16,487 bases of DNA from Gyrodactylus bullatarudis (taxonomy: Eukaryota > Platyhelminthes > Monogenea > Gyrodactylidea > Gyrodactylidae). The DNA lies in assembly GCA_012064415.1 (NCBI GenBank), contig SSNU01000281.1, positions 8,326 to 24,812 of the forward strand, given 5' to 3'. A program made the position numbers and the translations under genes. Positions 1 through 9,935 of this stretch are shown one piece after another. Under the pieces are notes generated by a model. The model was given only the letters and a program-made list of their open reading frames with translations, was not told the DNA's origin and made no database searches. The first letter of the stretch is position 1; each line of letters opens with the position of its first letter.

Positions 1-251
1 TCTCGGCCTTTGAAGCCCAATTTTCTCGCAAGCTCCTTTTGGACACACAAATCTGGCTTCAACTTGGTAATGAAGTGACCTTCTGCGGACCCAAGATTTG
101 TCTGCCTCACTTTACAGGATTCACTCGGATTTACTTGGTAGAGGATCTTGAAGTTGGAAGCATCTACGCTGTGGCCTGTATCTGTTTTATACAAAAACCC
201 AGGGGATGACGTTTTTGAACAACTACGTGAATCACTCCAACCTAATAAGTA
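1..251 (-). CDS. Unassigned open frame or exon running off the left edge (copy A of an unknown domain)
   Basis: The minus strand is open for about 83 codons from position 251 to the window edge, in a stretch clearly less AT-rich than its surroundings. A good splice acceptor (pyrimidine-rich, ending AAACAG) lies just upstream of position 181, so the true exon may be 1-181. The product contains KTDTG, then SNFKILYQVNPSES, then a segment with T, G, T-K-L and CV at intervals. The same pattern occurs in the minus-strand frame at 13,033-13,284 (KTDT, SNFLILYKNAGDES, T..G, T.L, CV), and the shared residues mostly differ at synonymous positions. That supports this strand and frame over the competing plus-strand frame at 3-209. 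I do not recognise the family. It may be a host-gene exon or part of an old mobile element. Confidence 0.4.
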
Positions 252-525
252 TTATATTTCGTATATCATTGAAAAGAGAATTTTTTCCTTTTTCAAACGC
301 ACTAAATATATTTTTCCTATCTCCACCAACAACTGAAATAAAATATCTCTTAAACCTTGAGTTTTTTTGAAAAACAAATAGAACCATTCGAAAGGGCATT
401 CAATTTTACTTATACCTGAAAAGTTTCAGTAATAAATTTCCCAATAACCCATAAAAATTGTCAAAATACGTTTATATCAGAAATCGAGTTTATTATATCA
501 AAAGTGTTAATTCTAGAAAACATCA

Positions 526-780
526 ATGTAAGCCATATATAGGCATTATCCGATCTAAGTTTAGACGCCTAATGAATTTTAAAATATTGGAGTCAAAAAA
601 AGTGCCAAAACGATCAAAAAGAGTATCAACCTTTGAGAGTGTCTTCACATTGCATGAAACGAGCATGAGGCAAAGACAATCGTTAATTGCTTCAACAATG
701 TCGGTGATTTCGAAATTTTGGAAAATTTTTTGACTCTTGAACTTAAGAAAGGAATGCTTAAAGAACAAGAATCTTTAACA
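526..780 (+). pseudogene. Tigger/pogo transposase C-terminal fragment (broken)
   Basis: The translation carries GIIRSKFRRLMNFKIL, matching the segment after the third catalytic Asp in Tigger/pogo (DDE_1) transposases, where QPLDTGIIRSF is typical. The Asp itself is lost (KPYIGIIRS). After a frameshift near 618, a second frame gives SINL, stop, ECLHIA, stop, then AKTIVNCFNNVGDF. This is the C-terminal alpha-helical stretch of the family that contains the I-V-N-C-F motif. The minus-strand Tigger remnant at 15,372-15,872 has the same order of motifs (GIIRSF, RRLMNVKI, INLRECLFIAK, VIVNCF), so both come from one family. No upstream catalytic core is visible here. It is decayed and cannot encode an active enzyme. 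Confidence 0.65.
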
Positions 781-874
781 TTCTATAAAGATATTTTATC
801 TCAGTTATTAGTGAAGATAGAAAATTATATTTAATGCGTTTGAAAAAGAAAAAAATTCTCTTTTCAATGATGCA

Positions 875-1087
875 ATGTTTATTCAGAAAAAAATAATTTG
901 TGAACAGTATGAAATTGTTAGGGATAGAAAGAATTTTGATTCCAGGATGCTTATTCCTGATTGGTCAATAAATACTCAACGCTCATTATTTGAATATTTG
1001 GGACAGAGAGGTATAAATAAACATGTTCATGAAAATTTAATTTATCACATAATGTGTGAAATTAACTGTATTATTAATAATAAATAA
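875..1087 (+). other. 70-codon open frame, unassigned
   Basis: An ATG-initiated frame of 70 codons with an ordinary amino-acid mix, including SRMLIPDWSINTQRSLFEYL. It lies just downstream of the Tigger fragment on the same strand and could be more of that element or chance. I see no known motif, and base composition is as AT-rich as the flanks. A real gene is unlikely. Confidence 0.12.
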
Positions 1088-2010
1088 TTTATAATTAATT
1101 AATGATTTATATACTTAAGAGAAATTTCATATATTTCTATCTATCTATTCCTCTGATCTACATTTTCTGGATCTGATCTGAATTTTTTTTTAAATCAGGA
1201 GAGCTCTTTGAAGGTGTAAAAGTTGAAATTTTTCAAATTTTTCATGAGGTTATTCTTCTCTTCTACGCTTAATCAAAATTTTCGCTGGCCCAATATTTTG
1301 CTTATCAATGTGTCAATCTACTCTCAATTGTCGCTATTTTCGAGAGTTTTGGTGTTTTCAGCTTGCATTTTAATGTTCTTTGACTTTTATTATTCATTCC
1401 ATAATTTGTGAACTATTATCTCGAATGAGTTCTTAACTTATATCATTTTTAAAGTATTACCACTGATGATGCTCTGAGAAATGTATAGTGTTTCAATAAT
1501 CTTCTTTGCAATTTTTAATTACCGTTCTTTGTTATAATGATCTAAGTCGTTGGAAGTTTAATTCCAGAAAATATTTTAAATTATTATTCTTAAACTAAAG
1601 TAACTTCGATACGATAATCGAATGATTAAAAATGCAATCATGCTGTATATGATGTTACAGGTATCAAAAGAAGAAAAGAATTAATTGAATTTCTATAGAA
1701 AACTATTTTTAATCAACAAGTTTTGAGTCTAGCGCAATATTTGAATAGAGGTAGTCTTTCAGAATTATTGTTGTAGGCTTTTTCTAAATTTTAATCTTAA
1801 AATTTTGCACCTGAGTTACACTCTATAAAAATCTCGTTCGTCATAATTGAAATTGTGCTGACAGAACTATTTAATCCTCTCCAGAATCTATCTCCGGATG
1901 CTTTTATTTACCTAATTTATAGTATCTTTAGTTGTTATTCAAGTCCTGAGTTTTATTTTGATCAATGTTGAGCTGCTTATTGCTATATTCGAATAAAATT
2001 TTCAATTTAT
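1088..2010. other. AT-rich stretch without recognisable gene
   Basis: No frame here shows a known motif. The 62-codon frame at 1,223-1,411 is rich in F, L, S and I, as expected of translated AT-rich noise. No RNA gene or promoter was recognised. Confidence 0.6.
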
Positions 2011-2085
2011 ACAGAATTGTATTTGAACTCCTTTCACAGAATTGTATTTGAACTCTTTTTACAGAATTGTATTTGAACTCCTTTT
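2011..2085. repeat. Three tandem copies of a 25-bp unit
   Basis: The unit begins ACAGAATTGTATTTGAACTC followed by CTTTC, TTTTT or CTTTT. Copies start at 2,011, 2,036 and 2,061, and a fourth starts and breaks off after three bases at 2,086. The copies differ only at two positions near the unit end. This is a short minisatellite; no function is apparent. Confidence 0.95.
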
Positions 2086-2454
2086 ACATAAATCCATTTG
2101 GTCCTCAATGCAGTGAAGATAATTTTAGATCTTGAATATTGTTCTCAAGTTGACATCTGGAAACATTCAACTGACAACTTAATTAATTTTCGCTATATAA
2201 GCTGCTTATATCTATATAAAGTCGCAGTTTTAGCTAAGATCATTGAAGTTCCTACATACCCTTCGTTATTTTTTTTCAAAATTTGATGCAAGCTTAATAT
2301 ATTACACTGATCAAAAATGATAAATCTCAAATCAACATACTCATATTCATCTTAATAAGTGTTTATATCAAAAATAAAGAGTAAGCTTAAGAGAATATAA
2401 TAATGAAAATATTGTATTGAAACATTCGTGGTATGGATATTAAGTCATCATTCA

Positions 2455-2540
2455 GTTTAAAATAATGTCTGATTCTTGCAAAAGAATCCTGGAATGAGGT
2501 TGAACTAGAAGAAGTTAAATCATTCTAATGAAATTGCAGA
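2455..2540 (+). pseudogene. Scrap of a Tigger/pogo transposase C-terminus
   Basis: One frame from 2,469 reads LILAKESWNEVELEEVKSF and then stops. This matches the C-terminal helix of Tigger-type transposases, where a hydrophobic stretch and A-K are followed by S/A-W-N-E-V before the N-C-F motif. The same block appears as CLFIAK-stop-AWEDVDERVIVNCF in the 15.4-kb remnant and as CLHIA in the fragment at 526-780. Only about 25 residues are recognisable. The call rests on the shared pattern within this window plus family knowledge, and chance cannot be excluded. Confidence 0.35.
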
Positions 2541-2818
2541 AAAAAAAATTTCTATAGATATACCATTCACTGTAAAACTTTTACTCAAATAGGAAAAGAA
2601 ATTAGGTCTGCTTGGAGATTTTTAGAAGTTTCAATCTGATTGTGAAAAATTTAATAGCATATTTATGTTTAAATAAAAATATCCACAACAAAAAAATTTC
2701 TCCCACATGAATGACTTGACCTTACATCTGCTGTCAAGTAATGTTAATGTAATGAATAACATAGTTGTGAGCCAAACTTGAAAGAGATCTCCGTTGTTTA
2801 GTTTTCATTAATATATTT

Positions 2819-3219
2819 GGGGATGGATTAGGTTCGGTTTTTTGTAACTGACACTTAAGAAAATAACCGCTCTGGGTTTTTTTATTAAAATATTGTCATT
2901 GTTATTTAGGATTTATTGGCTTACCGATAAAATTTTTCGAAATTTTAAAATGCTGTATAAATCAAAATTTTATAACCTCTCCGAAAAAAATTAAAGAAGT
3001 CACACTTCAAAAATTCAACATTTCAACCAATTCGGGATGAGATAACGGAAAACAAATCGCAGATTCGGAAAGCTCATAAAATGTTGATTCTTCGAAAAAT
3101 CTTACCGGAAAGTCAATAAATCCTAAAAAACAATGAGAATATTTTAATAAAAAATCCCCAGAAAATCGAGTGGTTATTTTCTTAAGCTTTAGTTAAAATA
3201 TTTAAACCTAATCCACCCC
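2819..3219. repeat. Long imperfect hairpin (foldback or MITE-like)
   Basis: The arms 2,819-2,985 and 3,064-3,219 are inverted copies of one another. Matching blocks include GGATTAGGTT, TTAAGAAAATAACC, TTTTATTAAAATATT, TTTAGGATTTATTG and ATTTTTCGAA. Arm identity falls toward the centre, and the loop is about 78 bp. There is no coding frame inside. A clear target-site duplication was not found. The size and lack of genes fit a non-autonomous foldback element. A hairpin RNA precursor is possible but unsupported. Confidence 0.8.
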
Positions 3220-4590
3220 TAGATTACAGATTCGGGATCAGCGCAAAATTTTGCACCAGAATCAGTTGAATTTTCCCATTTACTTTTTTTGAATTTCTAA
3301 TGACCTCCTATTTATACCTTAAGAATAACAATCATATCTTTATAGTAATTCTATACTAGAAACAACCATCCTCGCTGTTCTTATTTTGTTCAATTTTAAG
3401 GCAGAGGAAGAAAAATATTCATTTCATCTTCTTCAATCTGATTTGTTCTTTGAATACTCGAATCCTATTGGCTAATCAATGTGATAATTTAAGGTTGATC
3501 ATTTAATACTATCTCTGGTCATCATGTAATGAGTTGACTGTAGGTTTAATGTAGATGATGTAATCTCCAGGGTTTTTGTATTAATTATTTTTCACTTTTA
3601 AGATTGGCCAATTATCATTAATTAATTAAAAATCTTGAATGTAAAACATAATTTATAAATAATGAGAAATGTGCATTTAGTGATTAAACTTCTTTTCTTA
3701 AATCTAAAATTTTATTGTATACGGATTTTCGAACAATCAGATGATATTGAATGCATTATTAATTTGCAGATATATTAAGTTCACATTTATTATTTCCATT
3801 TGTTGAATTATGAACACTGACACGGAATTCAGAATTATATATACCTTTATCTTCTCTCTGAAGAAAAGACGTAGACAATTAATAATGAGTATTGGAATCT
3901 TAATTTAAATAACTCACAACTTCCCTGCACAAAAATGTTGATTATTTCCTAATAGAATTTCGTTAATGTAACAGAAACGTAATAAAGATATGTAGAAAAT
4001 GATTCTTACATATCTTCTTCCTTAAATATTGATTAAAAATAGATTTTTATTCAACTTACCTCAATCGTCTAAGAATATTAATTAAACGTTGTACAATGAT
4101 TACTCACTAGCTCTAGCTTAGAACTTGAAAAAAATCGAATTTTGAGCTACTATGGATCTGAACTTAATGAATTCATATAGTAGGAAACTATCATTACTAT
4201 GACTTGCTTAAGAACAAATTTAATAAATAAAGCTACCCGATACAAACAACTGATTACATAATAACTTGATATAAATAAATGAAATTAGAATACACATACT
4301 TAGCCAATCCTAAAATCAATTCATGCAGTAACAAACATATTTCTAAATATTTCTTTAAATGTTTTAGATCTTAAACAAATGTAAAAAAACTCAACCAAAC
4401 TATTGAAAACCTTCAATCCAACGAATTTAAAAAGGAAATTAAAAAAATTTTGATCTAACTAATTTTATTAATCATGAAGAACTCTGTCTCTCTGTTTCCA
4501 ACGAAGAGTTCATTGTGAGGATTCAGAAGATAAATAAATATTTAGGGATAAAACTTATGTTTCACCGAATCTCATTAGACTCTTACAGCG
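3220..4590. other. AT-rich stretch without recognisable gene
   Basis: Nothing in six frames is recognisable. A plus-strand frame of about 50 codons ends with the TAG at 4,593-4,595 and contains SVSNEEFIVRIQKINKYLG. It resembles no family I know and is not called a gene. Confidence 0.5.
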
Positions 4591-4595
4591 GCTAG

Positions 4596-4622
4596 ATGAA
4601 ATGAAATGAACTTTATTGAACA
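4596..4622 (-). repeat. LINE-like 3' tail: AATAAA plus (TTCAT)n, minus strand
   Basis: Read on the minus strand, an AATAAA signal is followed by a short run of TTCAT units (three ATGAA units on the plus strand at 4,596-4,610). Many arthropod non-LTR retrotransposons end in such short tandem tails after a polyadenylation signal. The sequence to the right, where the body would lie, shows no reverse transcriptase, so this is at most a severely 5'-truncated copy. Confidence 0.3.
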
Positions 4623-7419
4623 ATTCATAAGTTCTGCTTTACATTCATCATTTTCATATAAAAATAGTTATCATGTACAAAAATAATAATAATAAGTTAA
4701 AGGAAAAAAGAAAAAAAGAAGAAAAATATTTTTATGTGTGTACAATAATAATTAAAATAGTTTGCAAAAATCTGTTATAATCTAAATCTTATCTATGAAA
4801 AAAATATATATAGTTATCAGTATTGAATCTTCAAGTATTTTTCGTTCAAAATAGAATTATTACTTTGGGAAAATTCTTTGTCTAATTTCTTCAGAATTCT
4901 AAATTTATCATTAGTATTAAAAAACAAAAGAAAAGCTTCTGTAAAGATGTATATATATGTTACAGTTAATGTAATGAATTAAGAAATATCAAAACTCCCT
5001 ACATAATCTTGATAAACCGGGAGTTTTTAGTTAATGCAACGAATGAATTACATTTTCATTAGTCTAACTGAAAATTCCCTGAAATCATACACAAAGCATA
5101 GTTTGTATATTAGATATATTATTAATGTACAATATACAATTGGTCAGCGAAGATGAATAAAATTGTTTCGAGACCATTAATTTCGTAAGATTACACCAGC
5201 AGGGCGCTAGTAGACTTGATTGATTTTCAAACAAATCCGGATCGCGAATATAAAGAACTATGCTTATCATTATCACTTGAAACTATAAAATAATTTTAAA
5301 TCTAACATTTTTACCTGGTAACAGGTATCAACCAATCGTAAAATTAGAGTCGAAATTTTCGTTCAATAACGTGTCCTCTATTCTCTATTGTGAAATCAGG
5401 GTTCATATGGCATCTATCACGCTTATGAACATGTCCGAAATAGAGATCTTCATTTTTGAAATAATCTGGCATCTTCATATTTCAAATACACTTATGACAT
5501 TAGTAGCTCAGCTTAAAACCAATTTCTCTGAAAATTTATCCCAGTCAAATTATTATTGACTCATAACGCTAGGAAAATGATTCTGTAAAACAATCATCAG
5601 ACAAGTCAATGAGCGTGGCTGCAAAAACGTTTATTTCAAGTGGCATGAAAAGAAAGGGGGTATTCTGTTCAGATGCATTTTTTGTATTTTGTATTGTTCC
5701 CATATAAACAAGCATAACTTACTCACCCCCCCCCCGTCACTCAATACCCCGTGTCGTATTTAAAAAAACTTTAAACCGCTATAACTTTGTAAAAATATTT
5801 TAGATACAGATTTTTAAACAGCACACGCATTCAAAAAACTGTATTTTAGTGAATTTGTTCTATTTATAAACGTTGTTTGATAATTTTATTGTAGTTTTTT
5901 ATCATTGAATGATTTGGGTTGAATTAAGATCTAAAATTTCATGAAATTATTTTCAGATTTAGCCGTATCAGTTCATTCGAAATTGATATCTTACCATGGT
6001 TGCTATAAAAATTAATTGACAGAAATCACCAATATAGTTAAAAACTTACACTTCAAAATTTTTCTTTTATTTCAAATATTTATCATTAAGATTAATTGAA
6101 AAAATAATACAGGAATTTTCGGTGGTATAGTAATTTTTTGAATATATCTTACTGCTATCAAATCCTTGGGAAAATAGAATTTCAAGACAAACTTGTTATT
6201 TTTAGAATAAACTATTGCCGACAACGTGTAAATTAAATGTAGTGAATCATATCTTCTCAAAAGTTTTTTTCTGAGGCTAAATAATACTAATTAGAAATGA
6301 ATAATAATGATTTGCTAAAATAACTCAGTGGAGCTCCAAGGTTTAATGATAATAATTGCACATTGAAATTTTACGATTCGATATAAATTTTGATAATATT
6401 ATAAACTAACTATTTCTTCTGAAATTTTCTTGATGATCCTCAAACCTTTTTCACTAAAAAAATCCATTAAATACCGAATAAATTTATTCCTTCTCAAGAT
6501 TTTTTAATATACTGGATTGTTGACCGAAATCTATATATTCAAATTATTTTTAAAATTTTTTAGCTCAATTCGTTTAATCATGGAAAAAAGAAAATTTATG
6601 ATAAATTCGGTTTAAATTCCCAAAAACCCAATAATAGTTAGGAATATAGTACTAATTCCAGATATTACATTCTAATTTTTTGTTAAAGTTAGGGGATAAT
6701 AACTCTCAACAAAAGAGAAAGGTGGATTTATCTCAAGAGTCTAGAAATCCAATAAACTAAACCTTATATCAATATTTTCAGAATCACTCTAATAATCTGA
6801 AAAATATATAATTATATTTAGCATCCGATGAAGTCGAATTTATTTTGAACTCCCTCACTTTTCTTCACCTGATATTTGTCGAAGGATATTAATTTAATTT
6901 ATTCAATTATTCATACCTTTTTTACCATATTCGCTGTGAAATAGGGTTTTTTTCGATGAGTTGGAAACTAACCTTTGAACACTCTATTGATAAACCGAAA
7001 ATGTAATTTTCCTTGAATTTGCACTTTTTTAAACATAAAATGATATGCAAATAGATTTTGATTTTCAGGTATATTCAAAAGTTCAAAATTAGATTCTGAA
7101 AATGAACTAAATTTTTTAATTTGATGAGTAATCTCGGGTTGAAATAATTGGCGTTATTTTGTTTTTTTTCTAAAGTTAGATTTTTATATTTCATTTGCCT
7201 AAAATAATGATTTTGTTGGGTTGATTAATTAATAATTTTGATGATATTGATACTTTAAACAACTCACTGTAAACTTTTTCAAAGACATAAGAAATTGGAC
7301 AGCATCTGCGCTAAAATGATTGGAATCAAATCAATTGGCTGATATATTGAACCTAGAAGAGCTTACACATGTTGGGGCTTTTGGAAAGTTTTTATTAAAA
7401 TGGTTTTTTCTGAATAAAT
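4623..7419. other. AT-rich stretch without recognisable gene
   Basis: This 2.8-kb stretch holds only short frames of AT-rich noise, such as those near 5,085-5,276, 5,371-5,559 and 6,072-6,260. It also has a run of ten C at 5,726-5,735 and the small hairpin listed separately. A slightly GC-richer patch near 5,190-5,260 has no recognisable product. No RNA gene, splice-bounded exon or element end is convincing. Confidence 0.55.
4991..5027. repeat. Short perfect hairpin (9-bp stem)
   Basis: AAAACTCCC at 4,991-4,999 pairs perfectly with GGGAGTTTT at 5,019-5,027 across a 19-base loop. Imperfect pairing (AATGTAAT with ATTACATT) continues outside, to about 4,965 and 5,060. The function is unknown. 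Confidence 0.6.
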
Positions 7420-7540
7420 AGTGGTCGACATGAAAAATGTTACCCCTGGAATATAGCAATTACTCGGTTATTATAAGACATTATGGAGCAAATTTTATAA
7501 CGAATTGTAGATTATTAAATTTACTATCAGTTAATATATG
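7420..7540 (+). repeat. Left Tc1-like terminal inverted repeat
   Basis: It begins AGTGGTCGACAT and pairs with the right end at 10,736-10,846 through blocks such as AGCAAT.ACTCG.TTAT.ATAAG, ATTGTAGA and ATTAAATTTACTATCAGTT. GTGGTCGA occurs at 7,421 and again at 7,541, about 120 bp apart. This recalls the paired direct repeats inside the ends of IR/DR-type Tc1 elements such as Sleeping Beauty. Confidence 0.7.
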
Positions 7541-7665
7541 GTGGTCGATATTCTTAAAAATACAAATTTACGTTTTTTCATTGAATTTTTTTTTCACTTT
7601 ATTTTGTAAAATTTCCTTTTCCTTTTACTACTCTTAGACATCTTTTTGACATAGAGCAATATAAA

Positions 7666-7896
7666 TTAGCTCTCATTGGGAATTATTCTCCACTCTTCCT
7701 CAATCTTCTTGATAAGTTCTTGTCTGTTTAAAAATACTCTTTCTTTGGAGTTAACTTTCTGAGAGAAAATTCCCCACAAGTTCTCAATAAGGTTCGGATC
7801 GGGGCTTCGAGCAGGGCATGGCAAAACAGATATTCCATTCTCTTGAAACCATGTTTTTGTTGATAAAGAACGATGACTAGGAGCATTATCTTGTTG
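7666..7896 (-). pseudogene. Tc1-like transposase, C-terminal half (second Asp and Glu of DD34E)
   Basis: The minus strand encodes 76 residues and a stop, starting QQDNAPSHRSLSTKTWFQEN and continuing through LPCPARSPDPNLIENLWG. The Asp of QQDN and the Glu of LIENLWG are the second and third catalytic residues of Tc1 transposases, which cut and join DNA at the element ends. The 34 residues between them match the Tc1 DD34E spacing. The usual S-P-D-L-N-P-I-E-N is altered to SPDPNLIEN. The natural C-terminus follows, and the terminal repeat lies 125 bp further on, as expected for a Tc1 element. Everything before QQDN is missing at this place; the preceding part of the protein lies on the other strand at 10,279-10,536. 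Confidence 0.85.
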
Positions 7897-7984
7897 ATTC
7901 TAGCTCATTTATAAAAAATACCTTTGAGATGAAAAATATTCAATTGAAAACGAAATTTCTTACTATTTAAGATATGATTACTCC

Positions 7985-8105
7985 CATTGATATTCTTAAA
8001 AATACAAATATTTATTTATTTTGGTCTATGCTTTATTGACCTTTAGCATACATTAAATTTTATCACACACACATCCATGTATTTACAACCATCAGGCCTT
8101 CCCCT
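7985..8105 (+). repeat. Dispersed repeat copy (related to 11,360-11,455)
   Basis: TTGGTCTATGCTTTATTGACC at 8,020-8,040 and the following AGCATACATTAAA, a CACACACA stretch and a C-rich patch parallel TTGGTGTATGCTAATTTGACC, GCAATACATCAAA and a CCCACACA stretch at 11,367-11,450. The leading GATATTCTTAAAAATACAAA at 7,988 also occurs at 7,547 inside the nest. Non-coding. Confidence 0.6.
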
Positions 8106-8212
8106 GTGTTCTTCCCAATAATATATCTTCAAATCAGTAATTCGCATAATTCTACTATAATTCAAGATGAAGAATATTCAAGTATTATTGATAAAAGTTT
8201 CCATGGTCCTAT

Positions 8213-9730
8213 GAGACTAAAACTGGTACAATAAGCAAGATTAAAGCGTCGAAGGGTGTGATGGAAATAGATGAAATCTAATGGATTTATTCAAAAATTG
8301 AAGGAGACAACGAAAAAAGTTTTGTTAAACTATCCGATGTTTACGATGTCATTTCTAAAACCCTCGAATTTATGCTGCATGCTGGCGAGAAACAGACTAA
8401 ATTAGAAATTGATAAACATTTCAAGAATATTACCAGAAGTCAAATCAATTTGTTTATTTCGTTATGTCCTATATGTGTCAAAAATAGATCAACTAAGAAG
8501 AAAGACATTGTTGTTAAGCCGATTGTAACCAATGATTTCAACTCAAGGGCCCAGATAGACTTGATTGATTATCAAAGTGCTCCAGACGGTGAATATTAAT
8601 TTTTGATGGTTTACCAAGACCATCTAACCAAATTTGTCCTTTTAAGACCATTAAAGACCAAAACAGCTACACAGGTTTGTGATAAAATCAGGATGATTTT
8701 GAATGACATTGGACCACCCAAAATATTACAGTCTGACAATGGCAGAGAATTCGTTAATATTGAATTTATCAAATTAGCAGAAGAATACTTTCCCATGAAG
8801 ATTATACATGGTAAACCTCGTCATAGTCAGAGTCAAGGGTCAGTTGAGAGAGCAAACAGAGATATTGAAGACATGGTTCGCAAATGGATGGCCGTTAATG
8901 ACAGATTTTCGTGGGCTTGGGGGAAATTCGAAGAATCAAAAACCAGCGATATCACCGGACAATTGGAATGAGTCCCTATAAGGCAGTTTTTGGTCAAGAC
9001 ACAAATTTAGGACAAGTCGACTCCATTAACGACGATTTCACAGACTATATTTTTAATGAAAGCCTAGAGAAAATTCAACCTAGTAAGTTGAATTAACATT
9101 TTTATAAATTAAAAAGTCACAAAAAATAATTCTAATTATCTTCCTTCAGATTTTCGAATAGATGCTTTATCAGATATACGAAAGTTTTGTCGAGAGTCAA
9201 TGGAAGAAAATGCCAAGAAGATGCTGAATGATCAAAAACTTCCAGAAATTACCCTAAATGACTCTGTTATTCTTCCTATTCCTGAAATTGATAGAGGAAA
9301 AACTGACGAAAAGAACTTGCTTGGAGTGGTGATTGCAGAAAAAAGTGGAAATTTCAAAGTCAGTACTGAAGTTAGTGAAATAAAGGGATGGTTTTCAAGG
9401 TCTCAACTAACCCCATGCAAAAACAAAATTAAACCAACGATTCCTATCGAAAATAATGGCTCCAACTCCAATATCAGTGTTAGAACAGTTAGCACCATCC
9501 TGTCGAGGTCTGGCGGTCAAGGCTTCACTAAATGCAATTGTAAGACGGGTTGCGACAGCTTCAATTGTCGAAAATTAAACCGAAGTAGAAATTTTCTTCC
9601 TACTTGGGGCACAACATATCGACTTCAAAATTTTAACTTGATATTTTCTACAGAATCTACAGGATACCTGCTAAGAAACCGAAAGGATCACACCTCCGGA
9701 CAAAAAGTCCCGAGGGTAGAGATGGAATAG
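8213..9730 (+). pseudogene. KRBA2/GIN-type integrase (gypsy-like DDE transposase) pseudogene
   Basis: The conceptual protein follows the family order. An integrase zinc-binding region (ITRSQINLFISLCPIC, with the Cys pair kept and one expected His apparently lost) comes first. The catalytic core follows: Asp in AQIDLIDYQS at 8,558, Asp in LQSDNGREF at 8,735 and Glu in QGSVERANRD at 8,846, with 36 residues between the last two. Then come KNQRYHRTIGMSPYKAVFG, a beta-rich tail (VILPIPEIDRGK, LIGVV-like LLGVVIAEK, GWFSRSQL) and a Cys motif KCNCKTGC. Such proteins, related to gypsy integrases, move DNA transposons and gave rise to KRBA2 and GIN genes. Damage: stops at 8,279 and 8,597, a frameshift near 8,913, and loss of similarity after about 9,590. 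A 67-nt intron at 9,083-9,149 restores frame between two segments. No start codon is assigned. Confidence 0.85.
9083..9149 (+). other. 67-nt GT-AG intron inside the integrase pseudogene
   Basis: The donor GTAAGT and the acceptor CTTCCTTCAG flank an AT-rich segment with in-frame stops. Removing it joins NESLEKIQP to NFRIDALSDIRKFCRES in one open frame, with the split codon A|AT. The upstream part is in frame 1 and the downstream part in frame 2, and the 67-nt length exactly accounts for the shift. This shows the copy descends from a spliced gene by DNA transposition and not from a processed transcript. Confidence 0.8.
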
Positions 9731-9856
9731 ATAGGTATATGCAAGAATGTATATATAATAGAGGGGGTTATGGACTTTATTTATACTCAAGAAATTGATT
9801 GTGTCACGAAACTTAAAGTTGAATATCTCTGGTTCTAAAAGTGATAACCAGGGAAA

Positions 9857-9935
9857 AACGTGGCAGCTCTCAAAACCGCTGAAGCATTATACATAGAGAA
9901 ACAAAAGCCAAATCTATGTATCCAAAAGAAATTCG
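9857..9935 (+). pseudogene. Penelope-like element, end of GIY-YIG endonuclease
   Basis: The short frame reads NVAALKTAEALYIEKQKPNL. This matches the last conserved block of the GIY-YIG nuclease that Penelope-like retroelements carry after the reverse transcriptase; the Glu in AEALYI corresponds to the conserved catalytic Glu. The GIY and YIG motifs themselves are not visible upstream, so only the tail remains. Immediately to the right the other strand carries a Penelope reverse transcriptase C-terminal piece, so the two parts of one type of protein lie tail to tail in opposite orientation. Confidence 0.6.

Noticed and set aside
3..209. Plus-strand frame opposite the left-edge ORF, with a partial match to 13,073-13,264 (T-Q-x-W-L-x-L)
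   Set aside because: The same two regions match better and over a longer span on the minus strand, with synonymous codon differences there. The plus-strand match is probably the shadow.
1223..1411. 62-codon hydrophobic frame resembling a membrane peptide
   Set aside because: Rich in F, L, S and I as expected from T-rich DNA; no supporting motif, start context or conservation.
4057..4140. Minus-strand GAG|GTAAGT donor with a nearby AG acceptor, suggesting a 9-nt exon
   Set aside because: The enclosed segment is too short to test and nothing around it is protein-like.
4440..4595. 50-codon plus-strand frame ending just before the LINE-like tail
   Set aside because: No recognisable family and no codon pattern; treated as chance.
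5726..5735. Run of ten C as a structural or regulatory signal
   Set aside because: Isolated homopolymer with no partner G-run or motif beside it.
8597..8599. TAA in the integrase as a programmed stop or recoding site
   Set aside because: One base from the Lys codon AAA expected there, and the gene has other damage; a simple nonsense mutation explains it.
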